Source: Symmachiella macrocystis (lineage in GTDB: Bacteria; Planctomycetota; Planctomycetia; Planctomycetales; Planctomycetaceae). Taken from it: DNA of 64,000 nucleotides. Shown in pieces: positions 1-7,663 of this stretch (the stretch's first letter is position 1; each line of letters starts with the position of its first letter). The translations under genes were made by a program, and so were the position numbers. The notes under the pieces were generated by a model, which did no database searches, was not told the DNA's origin, and saw nothing but the letters and a program-made list of their open reading frames with translations. Location of the stretch: contig NZ_SJPP01000001.1 of the NCBI RefSeq assembly GCF_007860075.1, positions 3,321,490 through 3,385,489 of the forward strand. The letters run 5' to 3'.

Positions 1-785
1 TACACCTTCCACGTGGTGACCGGCCGCGTGGGATCATGGATTGCACGCCAGTCGATGTGACCAGCCAACCGCGCCCTGGTGAGCAATTCGACCAATGCCT
101 TGTACGACTTTCCCGAGTTGTCGTATACCGAATTGGATTTGCTGGCGTGTTTCAGCGGTGGATCGTTCAGCAGGCCGTAGTGAATCGCGCGGTCCGACAA
201 CGGCCAGAACTTCCTCCCATCGTTAATGACTTTGAAAATCGCATCCAGCATCGGCTGCTTGGCCTTGCTGATCTTCGCCCGCTGTTTGCGACCAACGATT
301 TCGAAAGCATCGGCATCGACACCGGATTGCTGTGTTCGATACTCCGAAAGCGCCCGGTGGGATTCTTCAGGATTCGCGTTAATCAGCTCTTCGCGCAGTT
401 TGACGGCCAAGCTCTTATCACGTTGGCGGTTGAATTCGCGGAGCAACAGAACGAATTGGTCGATGTCATCCTCGCGCCGAATTGGATCAACCCGACAAGG
501 CACGGTCAGCAACCCTAGCCGCTTAGCCGCGGTGTAGCGACGATGGCCGGAAAGGATGAAGCCGTCCAAGCTGATCACCAGGGGCTCGCGAACTCCGAAT
601 TCCCGAATAGATTCGGCCATCGCGATAATCTCTGGATCATCGCGATTGATGACGCCGTAGATATCGTCGTTTTCAGGCGACGGACGAATTTCCAAAAGCG
701 GACGTTCTGAAATTGGGTCATGTCCCAATTCCGCACTCCGCTGCCGCCTTCTAGCCGTAGACTTGGGCGATGTGATACTATCCAT
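1..785 (-). CDS. ParB-like nuclease-domain protein (partial, runs off left edge)
   Basis: The reading frame opens with ATG at 785 (start MDSITSPKS) and stays open for 261 codons to the window edge, so the C-terminus is missing. Residues about 28-90 match a ParB/Srx-type N-terminal domain: a conserved strand (RPLLEIRPSPEN), an IAMAESIREFGVREPLVIS helix-strand and the SGHRRYTAAKRLG motif, in which GHRR is the usual nucleotide-binding signature. The remainder is helical and charged, without a recognised domain. ParB-domain proteins act in plasmid or chromosome partitioning or as phage and element regulators; beside DUF1580 and integrase remnants this is more likely element-borne than the chromosomal ParB. 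The family call is firm, the role is inferred. Confidence 0.8.
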   Translation of the reverse strand, partial: MDSITSPKSTARRRQRSAELGHDPISERPLLEIRPSPENDDIYGVINRDDPEIIAMAESIREFGVREPLVISLDGFILSGHRRYTAAKRLGLLTVPCRVDPIRREDDIDQFVLLLREFNRQRDKSLAVKLREELINANPEESHRALSEYRTQQSGVDADAFEIVGRKQRAKISKAKQPMLDAIFKVINDGRKFWPLSDRAIHYGLLNDPPLKHASKSNSVYDNSGKSYKALVELLTRARLAGHIDWRAIHDPTRPVTTWKV

Positions 786-806
786 TGTGCTTCACACAGC
801 CAGTTT

Positions 807-879
807 GGCCCCGGTCGGACTCGACCCGACATCCCCGCCTTTGACAAAAGCGCGCTCTATTCAATTGAGCTACTGGGCC
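807..879 (-). tRNA. tRNA-Asp (GTC), slightly degenerate
   Basis: The minus strand folds into a cloverleaf: acceptor GGCCCAG/CGGGGCC with one A-G mismatch, D stem GCTC/GAGC, anticodon stem CGCTT/AGGCG with loop TTGTCAA (anticodon GTC), T stem GTCGG/CCGAC. Oddities: the D loop reads AATTGAATA, so the usual GG pair is GA; the T loop starts with G instead of T; the discriminator is A rather than the G normal for Asp; CCA is not encoded. It lies between two accessory genes, so it may be an element-borne or decaying copy rather than the cell's main tRNA-Asp. Confidence 0.65.
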
Positions 880-906
880 GCACTGGCTTGCTTTGTGCTC
901 CGTAGC

Positions 907-1203
907 TCAGATGTTGGTGTCAAAATCACGCTCGGCTGCTGTGATTTCCCGCTCCCGCCGTCGCAGTGTCCGAACGGGCGGAGTGTCGCCATCGGCCGCG
1001 GCGGTGGTGGCCGCAAAGAATCGCTCGATCGCCTCATCGGTGGTGTAGCGAATGCCGCCACGGAGAAACGTTTCGAGTCGGACGCCACGAACACCTTTCA
1101 TCCGCCAGCGGTGAATCGTGGAAACGTGGACTGCACCACCAGGAAGCGTCTGGGCGGCTTTGGCAAGAGTGATGGGAGTTTCGTTCGCAAGGTCGATGCT
1201 CAT
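907..1203 (-). CDS. DUF1580-family helix-turn-helix protein
   Basis: 98 aa, ATG at 1203 preceded by GAGG about nine bases upstream. The segment ITLAKAAQTLPGG, followed by VHVSTIHRWRMKGVRG and a short wing GGIRYTT, is the layout of DUF1580, a small winged-helix/MerR-like DNA-binding family that is multicopy in planctomycete genomes and commonly sits in integrated elements. DNA binding is inferred from the fold, and a role as an excisionase-like or regulatory factor is only suggested by context. Helically spaced repeats lie 80-135 bases upstream of its start and could be its binding sites. Confidence 0.75.
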   Translation of the reverse strand: MSIDLANETPITLAKAAQTLPGGAVHVSTIHRWRMKGVRGVRLETFLRGGIRYTTDEAIERFFAATTAAADGDTPPVRTLRRREREITAAERDFDTNI

Positions 1204-1283
1204 TTCAGTACCTCAGATCAGTGAGATTTAACTACTGATGCAACGGTACGATGAGCTCTGCGGGAACAGTCAAGCGATGAGAC

Positions 1284-1336
1284 TAGGGAATAGAATGGGG
1301 AACACTAGGGAACAAGAATAGGGAACACCGGGGACA
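1284..1336. repeat. Short phased direct repeats (iteron-like)
   Basis: The motif TRGGGAAYA (R = A/G, Y = C/T), written on the plus strand, recurs at 1284, 1296, 1306 and 1319, followed by a variant CGGGGACA at 1329. Spacings are 12, 10, 13 and 10 bases, close to one helical turn each. The array lies upstream of the DUF1580 gene and directly after the stop of the next small gene. It could be an operator array or iteron-like site. Confidence 0.55.
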
Positions 1337-1339
1337 ATT

Positions 1340-1693
1340 TCATTTTTGGCTGGCCAGTTCCTTCAACTTTTTCTGCCCTCGTGTGATATAGGTCTTCACT
1401 TTGTCGCGCACCTTCGTATTGCGTTCTTTGCCGAGTGATGGTAGCCACTTCGCTTCTTGCCATCGATCACGTGTCTTCGCGGGAGTATCAGACCAATGCG
1501 CCATGATGATGTTTCGTTTCTGTTCCGGTGAAAGCGTTTCGGCAACGTCCATGCGAATTCCGTGGGCCTCCAAGGCGTTCTGCAATTCCCTTTCGAAGTC
1601 CGAAGAAGCCATTGGCTGAGTACTTTTCACACTCCCGTTTTGCCTATCCTCGTTTGCGTTCTCTTCCGCGGCTTCAAGCTCGTCAGCCTCCAC
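1340..1693 (-). CDS. Hypothetical small charged protein, accessory cluster
   Basis: 117 aa, GTG start at 1693, one base after the TAA that ends the reading frame upstream of it (1695-1697), so translation is probably coupled. The N-terminal 25 residues are acidic (EADELEAAEENANED); the rest is basic and helical, ending RGQKKLKELASQK. I recognise no domain. It is the last gene of a three-gene minus-strand cluster (2583 to 1340). The basic C-terminus would allow nucleic-acid binding but nothing proves it. Confidence 0.5.
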   Translation of the reverse strand: MEADELEAAEENANEDRQNGSVKSTQPMASSDFERELQNALEAHGIRMDVAETLSPEQKRNIIMAHWSDTPAKTRDRWQEAKWLPSLGKERNTKVRDKVKTYITRGQKKLKELASQK

Positions 1694-1694
1694 C

Positions 1695-1868
1695 TTACTT
1701 TATGGCCATTGGTAAATCTTTGAGCCAACTCTCGACAACCGGCTGGTCGAAGTCGTCCAATTGCCGAGCTTTCTGAAACAGCGAAAAGTAAACAAGCGCC
1801 GCCCGCTTTTCGTCTTGCTCTGCGCCTGCCTGCCAGGCATCGGGGTCGCTGCCGTCTTCAGACAGGCC
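1695..1868 (-). other. Open in-frame continuation after a TAG stop
   Basis: After the TAG that ends the 135-aa gene (codon at 1871-1869) the same frame stays open for 57 codons (beginning GLSEDGSDPDAWQ, ending KDLPMAIK) to TAA at 1697-1695. It has no ATG, GTG or TTG near its beginning, but it is followed at one base by the GTG of the next gene, as a real gene end would be. Composition resembles coding sequence. Either the TAG is a nonsense mutation that split one gene of about 193 codons, or it is read through. Confidence 0.45.
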
Positions 1869-2276
1869 CTACGGTGCAACCTTTTCGCTTCCCCGCGAAT
1901 GAGCGTCGTAAACGGCCGCTAAGACCGTGATCTTCTCAACGTCCGTCAGCGCTCGCCTCGGGACTGGCAGAAGTTCCTCGTTACGTGGATCCTTGGCCGG
2001 GTGCAGTTCGCGAGGAACCCAGCAGCATAGGTCGAAGTCATATCGATATTCGCCCTTGTCGTCGTTCGGAAATCCCCGCTTCTTCACTTTCTCAAAGAGT
2101 AGAAGGATAGCTCTGTGACATTTGGGCCAGAACGCTTGGATTCTCTTGTTGTACTTCGCCTCTTCCGCGTGGAAGCTGTCAACCGCATTCTTGTTTGCTT
2201 CGTCCCAGTCTTTATGCAGTTTGGGGTCCCGTAAACACTGCGGAGGTTTCGGACGCTCCGGCTGCTTTGGCGGCAA
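1869..2276 (-). CDS. Hypothetical protein, probably truncated by TAG
   Basis: 135 aa from a TTG start at 2276 with GAAGG upstream, 15 bases after the stop of the preceding gene. The N-terminus is Pro/Lys-rich (PPKQPERPKPP); the middle has alternating charged helices (WDEANKNAVDSFHAEEAKYN) and a cysteine pair (FDLCCWVPRELHP). No known family recognised. The frame continues for 57 codons beyond its TAG, so the present product may be a truncated form. Middle member of a small accessory operon. Confidence 0.5.
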   Translation of the reverse strand: MPPKQPERPKPPQCLRDPKLHKDWDEANKNAVDSFHAEEAKYNKRIQAFWPKCHRAILLLFEKVKKRGFPNDDKGEYRYDFDLCCWVPRELHPAKDPRNEELLPVPRRALTDVEKITVLAAVYDAHSRGSEKVAP

Positions 2277-2291
2277 TTTGACCTTCGAGGG

Positions 2292-2583
2292 TCACTTGAC
2301 ATAGCCGCCGAGAATATCCTGGTGAAAGTGCCAGTCGCCTCCCGGGCGTTCCGGGATTGCACCATCGCGGTATAAAACACCCTGCTCCTTCAGCACCTCG
2401 TGCCTTTCTTCCTCACGTCGTTCCCGCTCATCTTCAATCTTCAGCCGGTCGCATACCACCTGCCTGACGGCCTGCCGGAAGAACTCGATCCCCCGACTCC
2501 CGAATAATGTCCACGATCTGTCTGGCAACTTCTTGCCACCGATCGGCGTTGGGTGTGTTCGGCCCGATGCCGTAGAATTCCAT
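2292..2583 (-). pseudogene. Hypothetical gene broken by a single-base frameshift
   Basis: A frame starting at ATG 2583 reads MEFYGIGPNTPNADRWQEVA and onward to RESG, then leaves frame at a run of five G (plus-strand C at 2490-2494). Removing one G joins it smoothly to the second frame (IEFFRQAVRQVVCDRLK, ending DILGGYVK) that runs to the TGA at 2292. Intact product about 97 aa: a neutral N-terminal half, then a strongly charged helix (EDERERREEERHEVLKEQG). No family recognised. The break may be a real mutation, a sequencing error in the homopolymer, or slippage. Confidence 0.6.
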
Positions 2584-2851
2584 GTGAAGCCTGCCTTTCT
2601 ATCGTCGGGCCGAACCGGGCGGCGTGTGCCGAAAGGCAGGAAGACATACCTCCGCCGGGTCCGCTTGGACCGCTGATTTGCAACTCGACGAACCGCCCGA
2701 TGAAGTACCAGTATACGGGTTCTGCGTCACTGTGCCCAAAATGGAGACGGCTGCGACTCTGTACGGCACCTGGCTGCGTTCGATCCTGTACTCTCCCCTC
2801 TTATTCATTCGCGCCGGCTGTCGTGCATACCGCAGAGAACACATTCAAGAC

Positions 2852-3409
2852 CTACCAATTTTCTGAGCCCGATTCGCCTTTAAACGGTCCCACCACTTCG
2901 TGAGTGACCCAGCCGCCGTAAATTGTTCCTGGCTGTGGCTTAACGCGAGTTCCGTCGACATAACACTCCAGAAGACTGGCATAAAAGGAAAAGTAACCAG
3001 CAATCTGTTCACAACCCTCGAACGGATCTTCGTAAGACCATGCTGCGTTTTGAAGCAGTCTTTGGTCCGGCAGAGCAACAGACCAATACCGCGCTAAGCC
3101 CTTCCATTCACAGATTGAATCGCCAGACGCTTCTGCCAAATAGTCGACGCGCACGTCTAGTGGCGGCAAATAATACGTGGGAGGACTGGCCGTTTCCAAG
3201 ACGCGGAGTGCGCGATTGGTTCGTGCGATCTCAATGCCGTTTCGACTGACGACCACTTCTCGGGAGTCGCTTTCAATGCGCGGGGGACGGGGATAATCCC
3301 AGACCGATTCTTGACCTGCCTCGGGCGGTACTGCAAACGGAGGCCGGGTCTGACCATGATATGTCCAATTCTCACGTGCTGGTCGAATCCATGACGGAAT
3401 CTTAGCCAT
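2852..3409 (-). CDS. DUF427-domain protein
   Basis: 185 aa, ATG at 3409 preceded by AGGGAG. The middle (about 50-160) carries the DUF427 signature: VVVSRNGIEIARTNRALRVLE followed by PPTYYLPPLDVRVDYL, then ICEWKGLARYWSV and AAWSYEDPFEGCEQIAGYFSFY. DUF427 proteins are small beta-barrel-like cytoplasmic proteins of unknown biochemical role. Single domain of the usual length with short extensions on both sides. A 7-bp inverted repeat lies 55 bases upstream. The gene marks the return from the accessory cluster to ordinary chromosomal content. Confidence 0.85.
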   Translation of the reverse strand: MAKIPSWIRPARENWTYHGQTRPPFAVPPEAGQESVWDYPRPPRIESDSREVVVSRNGIEIARTNRALRVLETASPPTYYLPPLDVRVDYLAEASGDSICEWKGLARYWSVALPDQRLLQNAAWSYEDPFEGCEQIAGYFSFYASLLECYVDGTRVKPQPGTIYGGWVTHEVVGPFKGESGSENW

Positions 3410-3463
3410 CAGACATGCTCCCTGTTATAGTAATGACACCTTCGATGAGTCGCGCAGGCTCGA

Positions 3464-3484
3464 ACTCACTCAATTGGTGAGTTT
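3464..3484. promoter_or_regulatory. Inverted repeat in the DUF427 upstream region
   Basis: AACTCAC and GTGAGTT form a perfect 7-bp inverted repeat around a 7-base centre, between the divergently read DUF427 gene and the 3' end of the SUMF-like gene. No T tract follows, so an operator is more likely than a terminator. Confidence 0.35.
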
Positions 3485-3545
3485 GGCAATTCAAATTGGA
3501 TCAAACGAAACTCCGAGAGTGTAGAACGCATGTTTACGTGGTGTT

Positions 3546-4589
3546 CTATGGAATCAACAAGGCGGGGTCGTCCATCTCGCAGACGACACGAAAGCCGTGC
3601 GCCGGCCCCTTGAGTTGTGTAGGGATCCGGTCTCGAAAGGAACAGCTTGCAGCAGGAAATGCCCAGCCTCCGCCGCGAAGCACGTGATGATCTTCGTCGG
3701 GAAATTGTGGTCCTTGAGGATCCGTTTCTGGCGAGACCGCGTAGTAATTCGGATCATGCCAGTCTTCACACCACTCCAACACGTTGCCGTGCATATCATA
3801 TAGACCGAACCCATTGGGCGGAAAGGATCCCCGAGCCAACGGACGGTTATAAGATTCATTCATGTTCGCCATACCGGGACGAAAAATCTCACCAAAATGA
3901 TATCGTGTCGTCTTGCCAGCGCGGCACGCGTATTCCCATTCCGCTTCAGTTGGCAGTCGGTAAGATCGCCCCGCTGCAACCTCGGCAGGAAGAGCGCTCA
4001 GTCGTTCACAAAACTCAACCGCATCGTACCAGGACACCATTTCCACCGGTAAGTTGTCAGGGTCTGTCCACCAGTGCAAATGAGTCTCGCCTCGTTCCCC
4101 CGGTTGAAACCGGCTGGGATTCCGCTCCATAATTTGCCGATACTCCGCCTGCGAGACTTCAAATTGCCCCAGCAAGAATACTCGCGAAATTGCTATAAGG
4201 TGTTGAGGATGCTCATCGTCGTCTGCTTTTGTGTCCCCAGGAAGTGCACCCATTAAGAAGTCCCCCGGCGGGATGATCCGGAATCTCATTCCAATGCTAT
4301 TGGTCAAGTCTGCTGAAGGCAGCCCGTTCATCACCGCACCGACCAGAAAAATCGAGTCAAGTAGGAATAGGCTCACGAAGATTCCACAGACCAGCCGCCT
4401 GTGAATGATTCGCGTTTTGCACCTTTTGGGACTCTCACTCGTTGAAAGTTTTGCTGTTTTTATTGATGGATCAGTCAAGCCTGTAGTCCTAGACAACTGG
4501 GTATCTTTTGATGAAGTATTGCTGCAGCCGAATGGAATGGCATACCCCAGAAGTGTTACAAAGCCAATTCCACCAATTGGTGCGATCAT
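3546..4589 (-). CDS. SUMF/formylglycine-generating-enzyme-like membrane-anchored protein
   Basis: 347 aa, ATG at 4589 with GGCAGGT upstream. A hydrophobic segment at about 66-88 (VCGIFVSLFLLDSIFLVGAV) anchors the protein; the FGE-sulfatase domain follows from about 95 (NSIGMRFRIIPPGDFLMG) to the end. Family motifs are seen: YRLPTEAEWEYACRAG, GLYDMHGNVLEWCEDW, VLRGGGWAF, GFRVV. True formylglycine-generating enzymes carry two copper-binding cysteines near the motif NRYR; here the first position is Phe (GGGWAF) and only the second (SCSFRDR) is kept, so sulfatase activation is doubtful. Planctomycetes have many such SUMF-like proteins, often substrate-binding rather than catalytic. No operon partner. 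Confidence 0.85.
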   Translation of the reverse strand: MIAPIGGIGFVTLLGYAIPFGCSNTSSKDTQLSRTTGLTDPSIKTAKLSTSESPKRCKTRIIHRRLVCGIFVSLFLLDSIFLVGAVMNGLPSADLTNSIGMRFRIIPPGDFLMGALPGDTKADDDEHPQHLIAISRVFLLGQFEVSQAEYRQIMERNPSRFQPGERGETHLHWWTDPDNLPVEMVSWYDAVEFCERLSALPAEVAAGRSYRLPTEAEWEYACRAGKTTRYHFGEIFRPGMANMNESYNRPLARGSFPPNGFGLYDMHGNVLEWCEDWHDPNYYAVSPETDPQGPQFPDEDHHVLRGGGWAFPAASCSFRDRIPTQLKGPAHGFRVVCEMDDPALLIP

Positions 4590-4939
4590 ACCTGCCTAAT
4601 TTTTTTCGATTCAAACGCAGGCCGTGCAACTAGTGGGGGTGACCGGAAGGCTTCCGTCGTTGAATCACCGGAATTAGGGTGAATCAATTCGGAAATGTAT
4701 TCTCAGTTAGCAAAATGGTCGCAGCCAGAAATGCTGTTCGAAAAACAAATCCCGTTCTTGCATGAATTTAGACGCAGTGAAACTGCTTGAATCATTGCGG
4801 TGAGTCCGCTCGACGCAAACCATATATGAACCTCGATCTGCTAAGAGAGAGCCTGGACTATCTATTCGACTCCTAGGTTTTCCATGTCGTTCCGCATAGT
4901 TTTCTTCACACCACGTGCAATATGACTCCGGTATTTGCC
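4590..4939. other. No supported gene
   Basis: 350 bases between the SUMF-like gene start and the purK stop. A 78-codon minus-strand frame overlaps the purK stop by four bases (GTGA) but has no recognisable motif and odd composition. I see nothing else. Confidence 0.5.
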
Positions 4940-6112
4940 TCACGAGACGTTGGCAATTTGTTGGTTTTGTGAATCAGCGTTCACGATTGCGCTTCGCGCT
5001 GATAGCACGACACCCTCGGCATCGACTGCCTTCATGGCGGTTGCCGTCAGGTGCCCCATTTTTCGGCCATGTCGGTAATTTCGTTTCCCATAAAGATGCA
5101 GATACAGGTTTTGGTGGAGAAATACCTCACACCATTTCAAAGAATCTTTGCCGAAATGTTGTCCAAGCATGTTCGCCATCGCAGCTGGACGAGTCTGCTC
5201 CATGGATCCTAACGGCAAGCCGCAGATTGCTCTCACCTGTTGCTCAAATTGAGAAGTGATAGCAGCTTCGATCGTCATGTGTCCGGAGTTATGAGGGCGA
5301 GGCGCGATTTCGTTAACCAGTAGGCGGCCCCGGTTGTCGACGAAAAACTCGACACAAATCACGCCGCAGACATCGAGGCTTTCCAATAATTCCCGCGTCA
5401 CGTTAATCGTTTCTGACTTGATCACCGGATCTATGTGTTCGACCGGAGCGATGGAAACGTCCAAAACATGATCGCAGTGTCGATTTAACACCGGGCCAAA
5501 ACACGCAATTTCACCGTCGATTGACCTCGCACCAATTACTGAGAGTTCGTAATCCAATTCGATGTGTTCCTCGATGACTGCAGGGGCACTGCCCAAATCG
5601 GCGAACGCACTAACGGCGGCCTCACGATCATTCACGACAGCTTGACCCTTTCCATCATATCCAAATTCAGCCGATTTTAAGACTGCGCGGCGAACCATCG
5701 GATTTTGATCAAAAAAACCTACGGCTTCTGTTCCCTCACGAACCGGCGAATACTGAGCAACCGGAAAACCCTCCGCATGCAGCATCGTCTTTTCCGCAAT
5801 ACGGTTTTGCGTCAAAGCAACAACCTCCGGACTCGGACGAACGGGAACGGTTCTTGCAATTGATTCGATCAAACTTAGTGGAATGTTCTCGAACTCAAAG
5901 GTCACGACATCAACACGACTCGCAAAAGTACGGAGCGCATCCTCATCGTCGAAACTAGCAGTGATCTCTAAATTGGCGACCTGTCCTGCTGGCGTCTCGC
6001 TCCCCGGGGAAAATACATGCACACGATAGCCCATGCGTTGTGCAGCCAACGTGAACATACGCCCTAACTGACCGCCGCCCAATACTCCGATCGTTTTTCC
6101 AGGAAGAATCAT
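4940..6112 (-). CDS. purK: 5-(carboxyamino)imidazole ribonucleotide synthetase
   Basis: 390 aa of the ATP-grasp family, the usual PurK length. It converts AIR, ATP and bicarbonate to N5-CAIR in de novo purine synthesis, in the cytoplasm. Seen: N-terminal Rossmann-like start GKTIGVLGGGQLGRMFTLAA, then VVTFEFENIPL, the ATP-grasp lysines and loop LKSAEFGYDGKGQAVV, acidic EEHIELDYELSVIGARS, and C-terminal VNEIAPRPHNSGHMTIEA with Mg2+-binding Glu and Asn. It starts five bases after the purE stop, in one operon with purE. Its need for bicarbonate is notable beside the DAB genes just upstream. Confidence 0.95.
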   Translation of the reverse strand: MILPGKTIGVLGGGQLGRMFTLAAQRMGYRVHVFSPGSETPAGQVANLEITASFDDEDALRTFASRVDVVTFEFENIPLSLIESIARTVPVRPSPEVVALTQNRIAEKTMLHAEGFPVAQYSPVREGTEAVGFFDQNPMVRRAVLKSAEFGYDGKGQAVVNDREAAVSAFADLGSAPAVIEEHIELDYELSVIGARSIDGEIACFGPVLNRHCDHVLDVSIAPVEHIDPVIKSETINVTRELLESLDVCGVICVEFFVDNRGRLLVNEIAPRPHNSGHMTIEAAITSQFEQQVRAICGLPLGSMEQTRPAAMANMLGQHFGKDSLKWCEVFLHQNLYLHLYGKRNYRHGRKMGHLTATAMKAVDAEGVVLSARSAIVNADSQNQQIANVS

Positions 6113-6117
6113 TCGGA

Positions 6118-6639
6118 CTATTCCTTTTTCATCTCTTCATCGAGGTTGACATCATCCATAACACGGCGTTGCATCGATTTCCGCAAAGTTTGTATTCGCT
6201 TTGCCAATTCCGGGTCGAGCGTTGCTAGGATCCGCGCCGCGAGTAAACCGGCGTTAGCTGCTCCAGCTTCGCCAATGGCCAATGTGCCAACTGGGACGCC
6301 TCTCGGCATTTGGGCGATTGATAGCAATGAATCAATGCCGTTCAACGTGCGACTCTGCATCGGAACGCCGAGAACTGGCAAATCGGTCAGCGACGCAACC
6401 ATCCCAGGCAGATGTGCCGCCCCACCCGCACCGGCAATGATGACTTTTAACCCGCGATCCTGCGCGGATTTCGCATACTCCACCATCCAATCCGGAGTTC
6501 GGTGAGCGGATACCACACGGCATTCGTGAGGAACCGTAAGATTATTCAGCACTTCGGAAGCACATCGCATACTCGTCCAATCGGAGCGACTACCCATTAT
6601 TATGCCGACCTGTGGCTGTGCGGAGTTTTCGTCAAGCAT
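6118..6639 (-). CDS. purE: N5-CAIR mutase
   Basis: 173 aa. PurE moves the carboxyl group of N5-CAIR to give CAIR; it is the partner of PurK. Class I PurE motifs are all present: [51 protein letters not shown] and [14 protein letters not shown] chose ATG 6639 ([10 protein letters not shown]) because GAGGTAG lies about seven bases upstream and the family begins just before GIIMGS; the frame is open 28 codons further upstream. A charged tail of about 25 residues (ending EEMKKE) extends beyond the core. Confidence 0.95.
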   Translation of the reverse strand: MLDENSAQPQVGIIMGSRSDWTSMRCASEVLNNLTVPHECRVVSAHRTPDWMVEYAKSAQDRGLKVIIAGAGGAAHLPGMVASLTDLPVLGVPMQSRTLNGIDSLLSIAQMPRGVPVGTLAIGEAGAANAGLLAARILATLDPELAKRIQTLRKSMQRRVMDDVNLDEEMKKE

Positions 6640-6997
6640 GTTTTCTACCTCGCAATCCTTGGAATATTGATCTTTACCTATGGTTGCCGGGGCCACCCGC
6701 GGCATCACGAGGAAAATTCTCACTCGGTTGACTTTGAATTGTGATTTAGGTTCCCCCGAAATTATTTCGCCACGACCAACTGCGTCGACTCTTGATCATT
6801 TACGTGGTCCTCCTTGGAAGAAACATATGTGCTGCTATTCATGCCAATGGAAGCGACTTCCCCTGATTATCTTCCTCATCGCGCGATAGCAGAATAAAAC
6901 GCTGCGTTACGAAACGTTTGCTCTGCACCGGTTTGCCTCCTTCATGTTTAGCGTCCCAAACCGCAGGATTTTTTGAGGTGTGATGTTTCAAGGATCT
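6640..6997. other. No supported gene; purEK leader region
   Basis: 358 bases separate the end of the carbonic-anhydrase-like gene from purE on the same strand. No good hairpin terminator or tRNA could be picked out. The length suggests purEK has its own promoter. Confidence 0.4.
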
Positions 6998-7570
6998 TTA
7001 ATTCTGTTTCCAAATGGGAGCAAAGACTCCGTCTCGAAAATCATGAAGCAGAAACACACCGCTGTTTTTCACATAGAAGATCGCTTGCAATCGAAAGTCA
7101 TCATTGCACATTTGCTCGCCCAGCTCGTGGCAGTCAACGAGTTGCGAGATCTGATCTGCAAAATGCTGCCTAGATTTCCTGTTTGCGAGCCCTGTTTTGC
7201 AAGCACCTGACAGAAGTCGGTTGTAATTTGGCAAAGAGGTTTCGCGTCCGAAATTTTGCGACTCTTTTCGCAAAAGCTCCGGCGATAGGATCTCAAGCCC
7301 TGATGAATGCCCGGCAATAAGAATATCATTAATTTGTGAGTCGATCGCACACGCGATGACTTCCTTCAAGTTGCCTTCCCACTCTGCTTGACGGATCGGT
7401 AAAACGGCAATCAAACCGTCCGGCATGGCATCGACAATCGCTTTGATCATGGCGTAGTCGTCGTGCGCAATAATCAAAGTGTCGACTGGCTTGGACTCAC
7501 CTGCAATCAAATCTCGTAGAACTTTGATATACCTACTATGGGAAAATGCTACCGTGTCTAACTGGCTCAT
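6998..7570 (-). CDS. Beta-carbonic-anhydrase-like protein lacking zinc cysteines, DAB-linked
   Basis: 190 aa, ATG at 7570 with a clear AGGAG. The order of segments follows beta-carbonic anhydrases: a strand where CxDSR would sit (TLIIAHDDYAM), GNLKEVIACAIDSQINDILI in place of the SIEYAV helix-strand, then AGHSSGLEIL for the GHxxCG motif, and a final LLHDFRDGVFAPI resembling the VHGWxYDxxTG end. The two zinc cysteines are absent (first replaced around AHDD, second by Ser/Gly) while the His of GHS remains. It therefore looks like a non-catalytic or altered relative. It is the third gene of the dabB-dabA operon, 93 bases after dabA. The fold is my inference by eye. Confidence 0.55.
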   Translation of the reverse strand: MSQLDTVAFSHSRYIKVLRDLIAGESKPVDTLIIAHDDYAMIKAIVDAMPDGLIAVLPIRQAEWEGNLKEVIACAIDSQINDILIAGHSSGLEILSPELLRKESQNFGRETSLPNYNRLLSGACKTGLANRKSRQHFADQISQLVDCHELGEQMCNDDFRLQAIFYVKNSGVFLLHDFRDGVFAPIWKQN

Positions 7571-7663
7571 GATACAAGCTCCTAGATTCTGTGAAGATGT
7601 GGCGGCAGAACTGCGGACTAAACTATATTCAGGCCTGTTGCCTCGAAGGGGAAGGGTTTCGAC

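Noticed and set aside
2599-2844. 81-codon frame between the frameshifted gene and DUF427
   Set aside because: Competing frames of equal length exist on the other strand and none looks like protein; treated as intergenic.
4707-4943. 78-codon frame starting with GTG inside the purK stop (GTGA overlap)
   Set aside because: The overlap is suggestive of coupling but the sequence shows no domain, no regular hydrophobic pattern and no known relative that I can recall.
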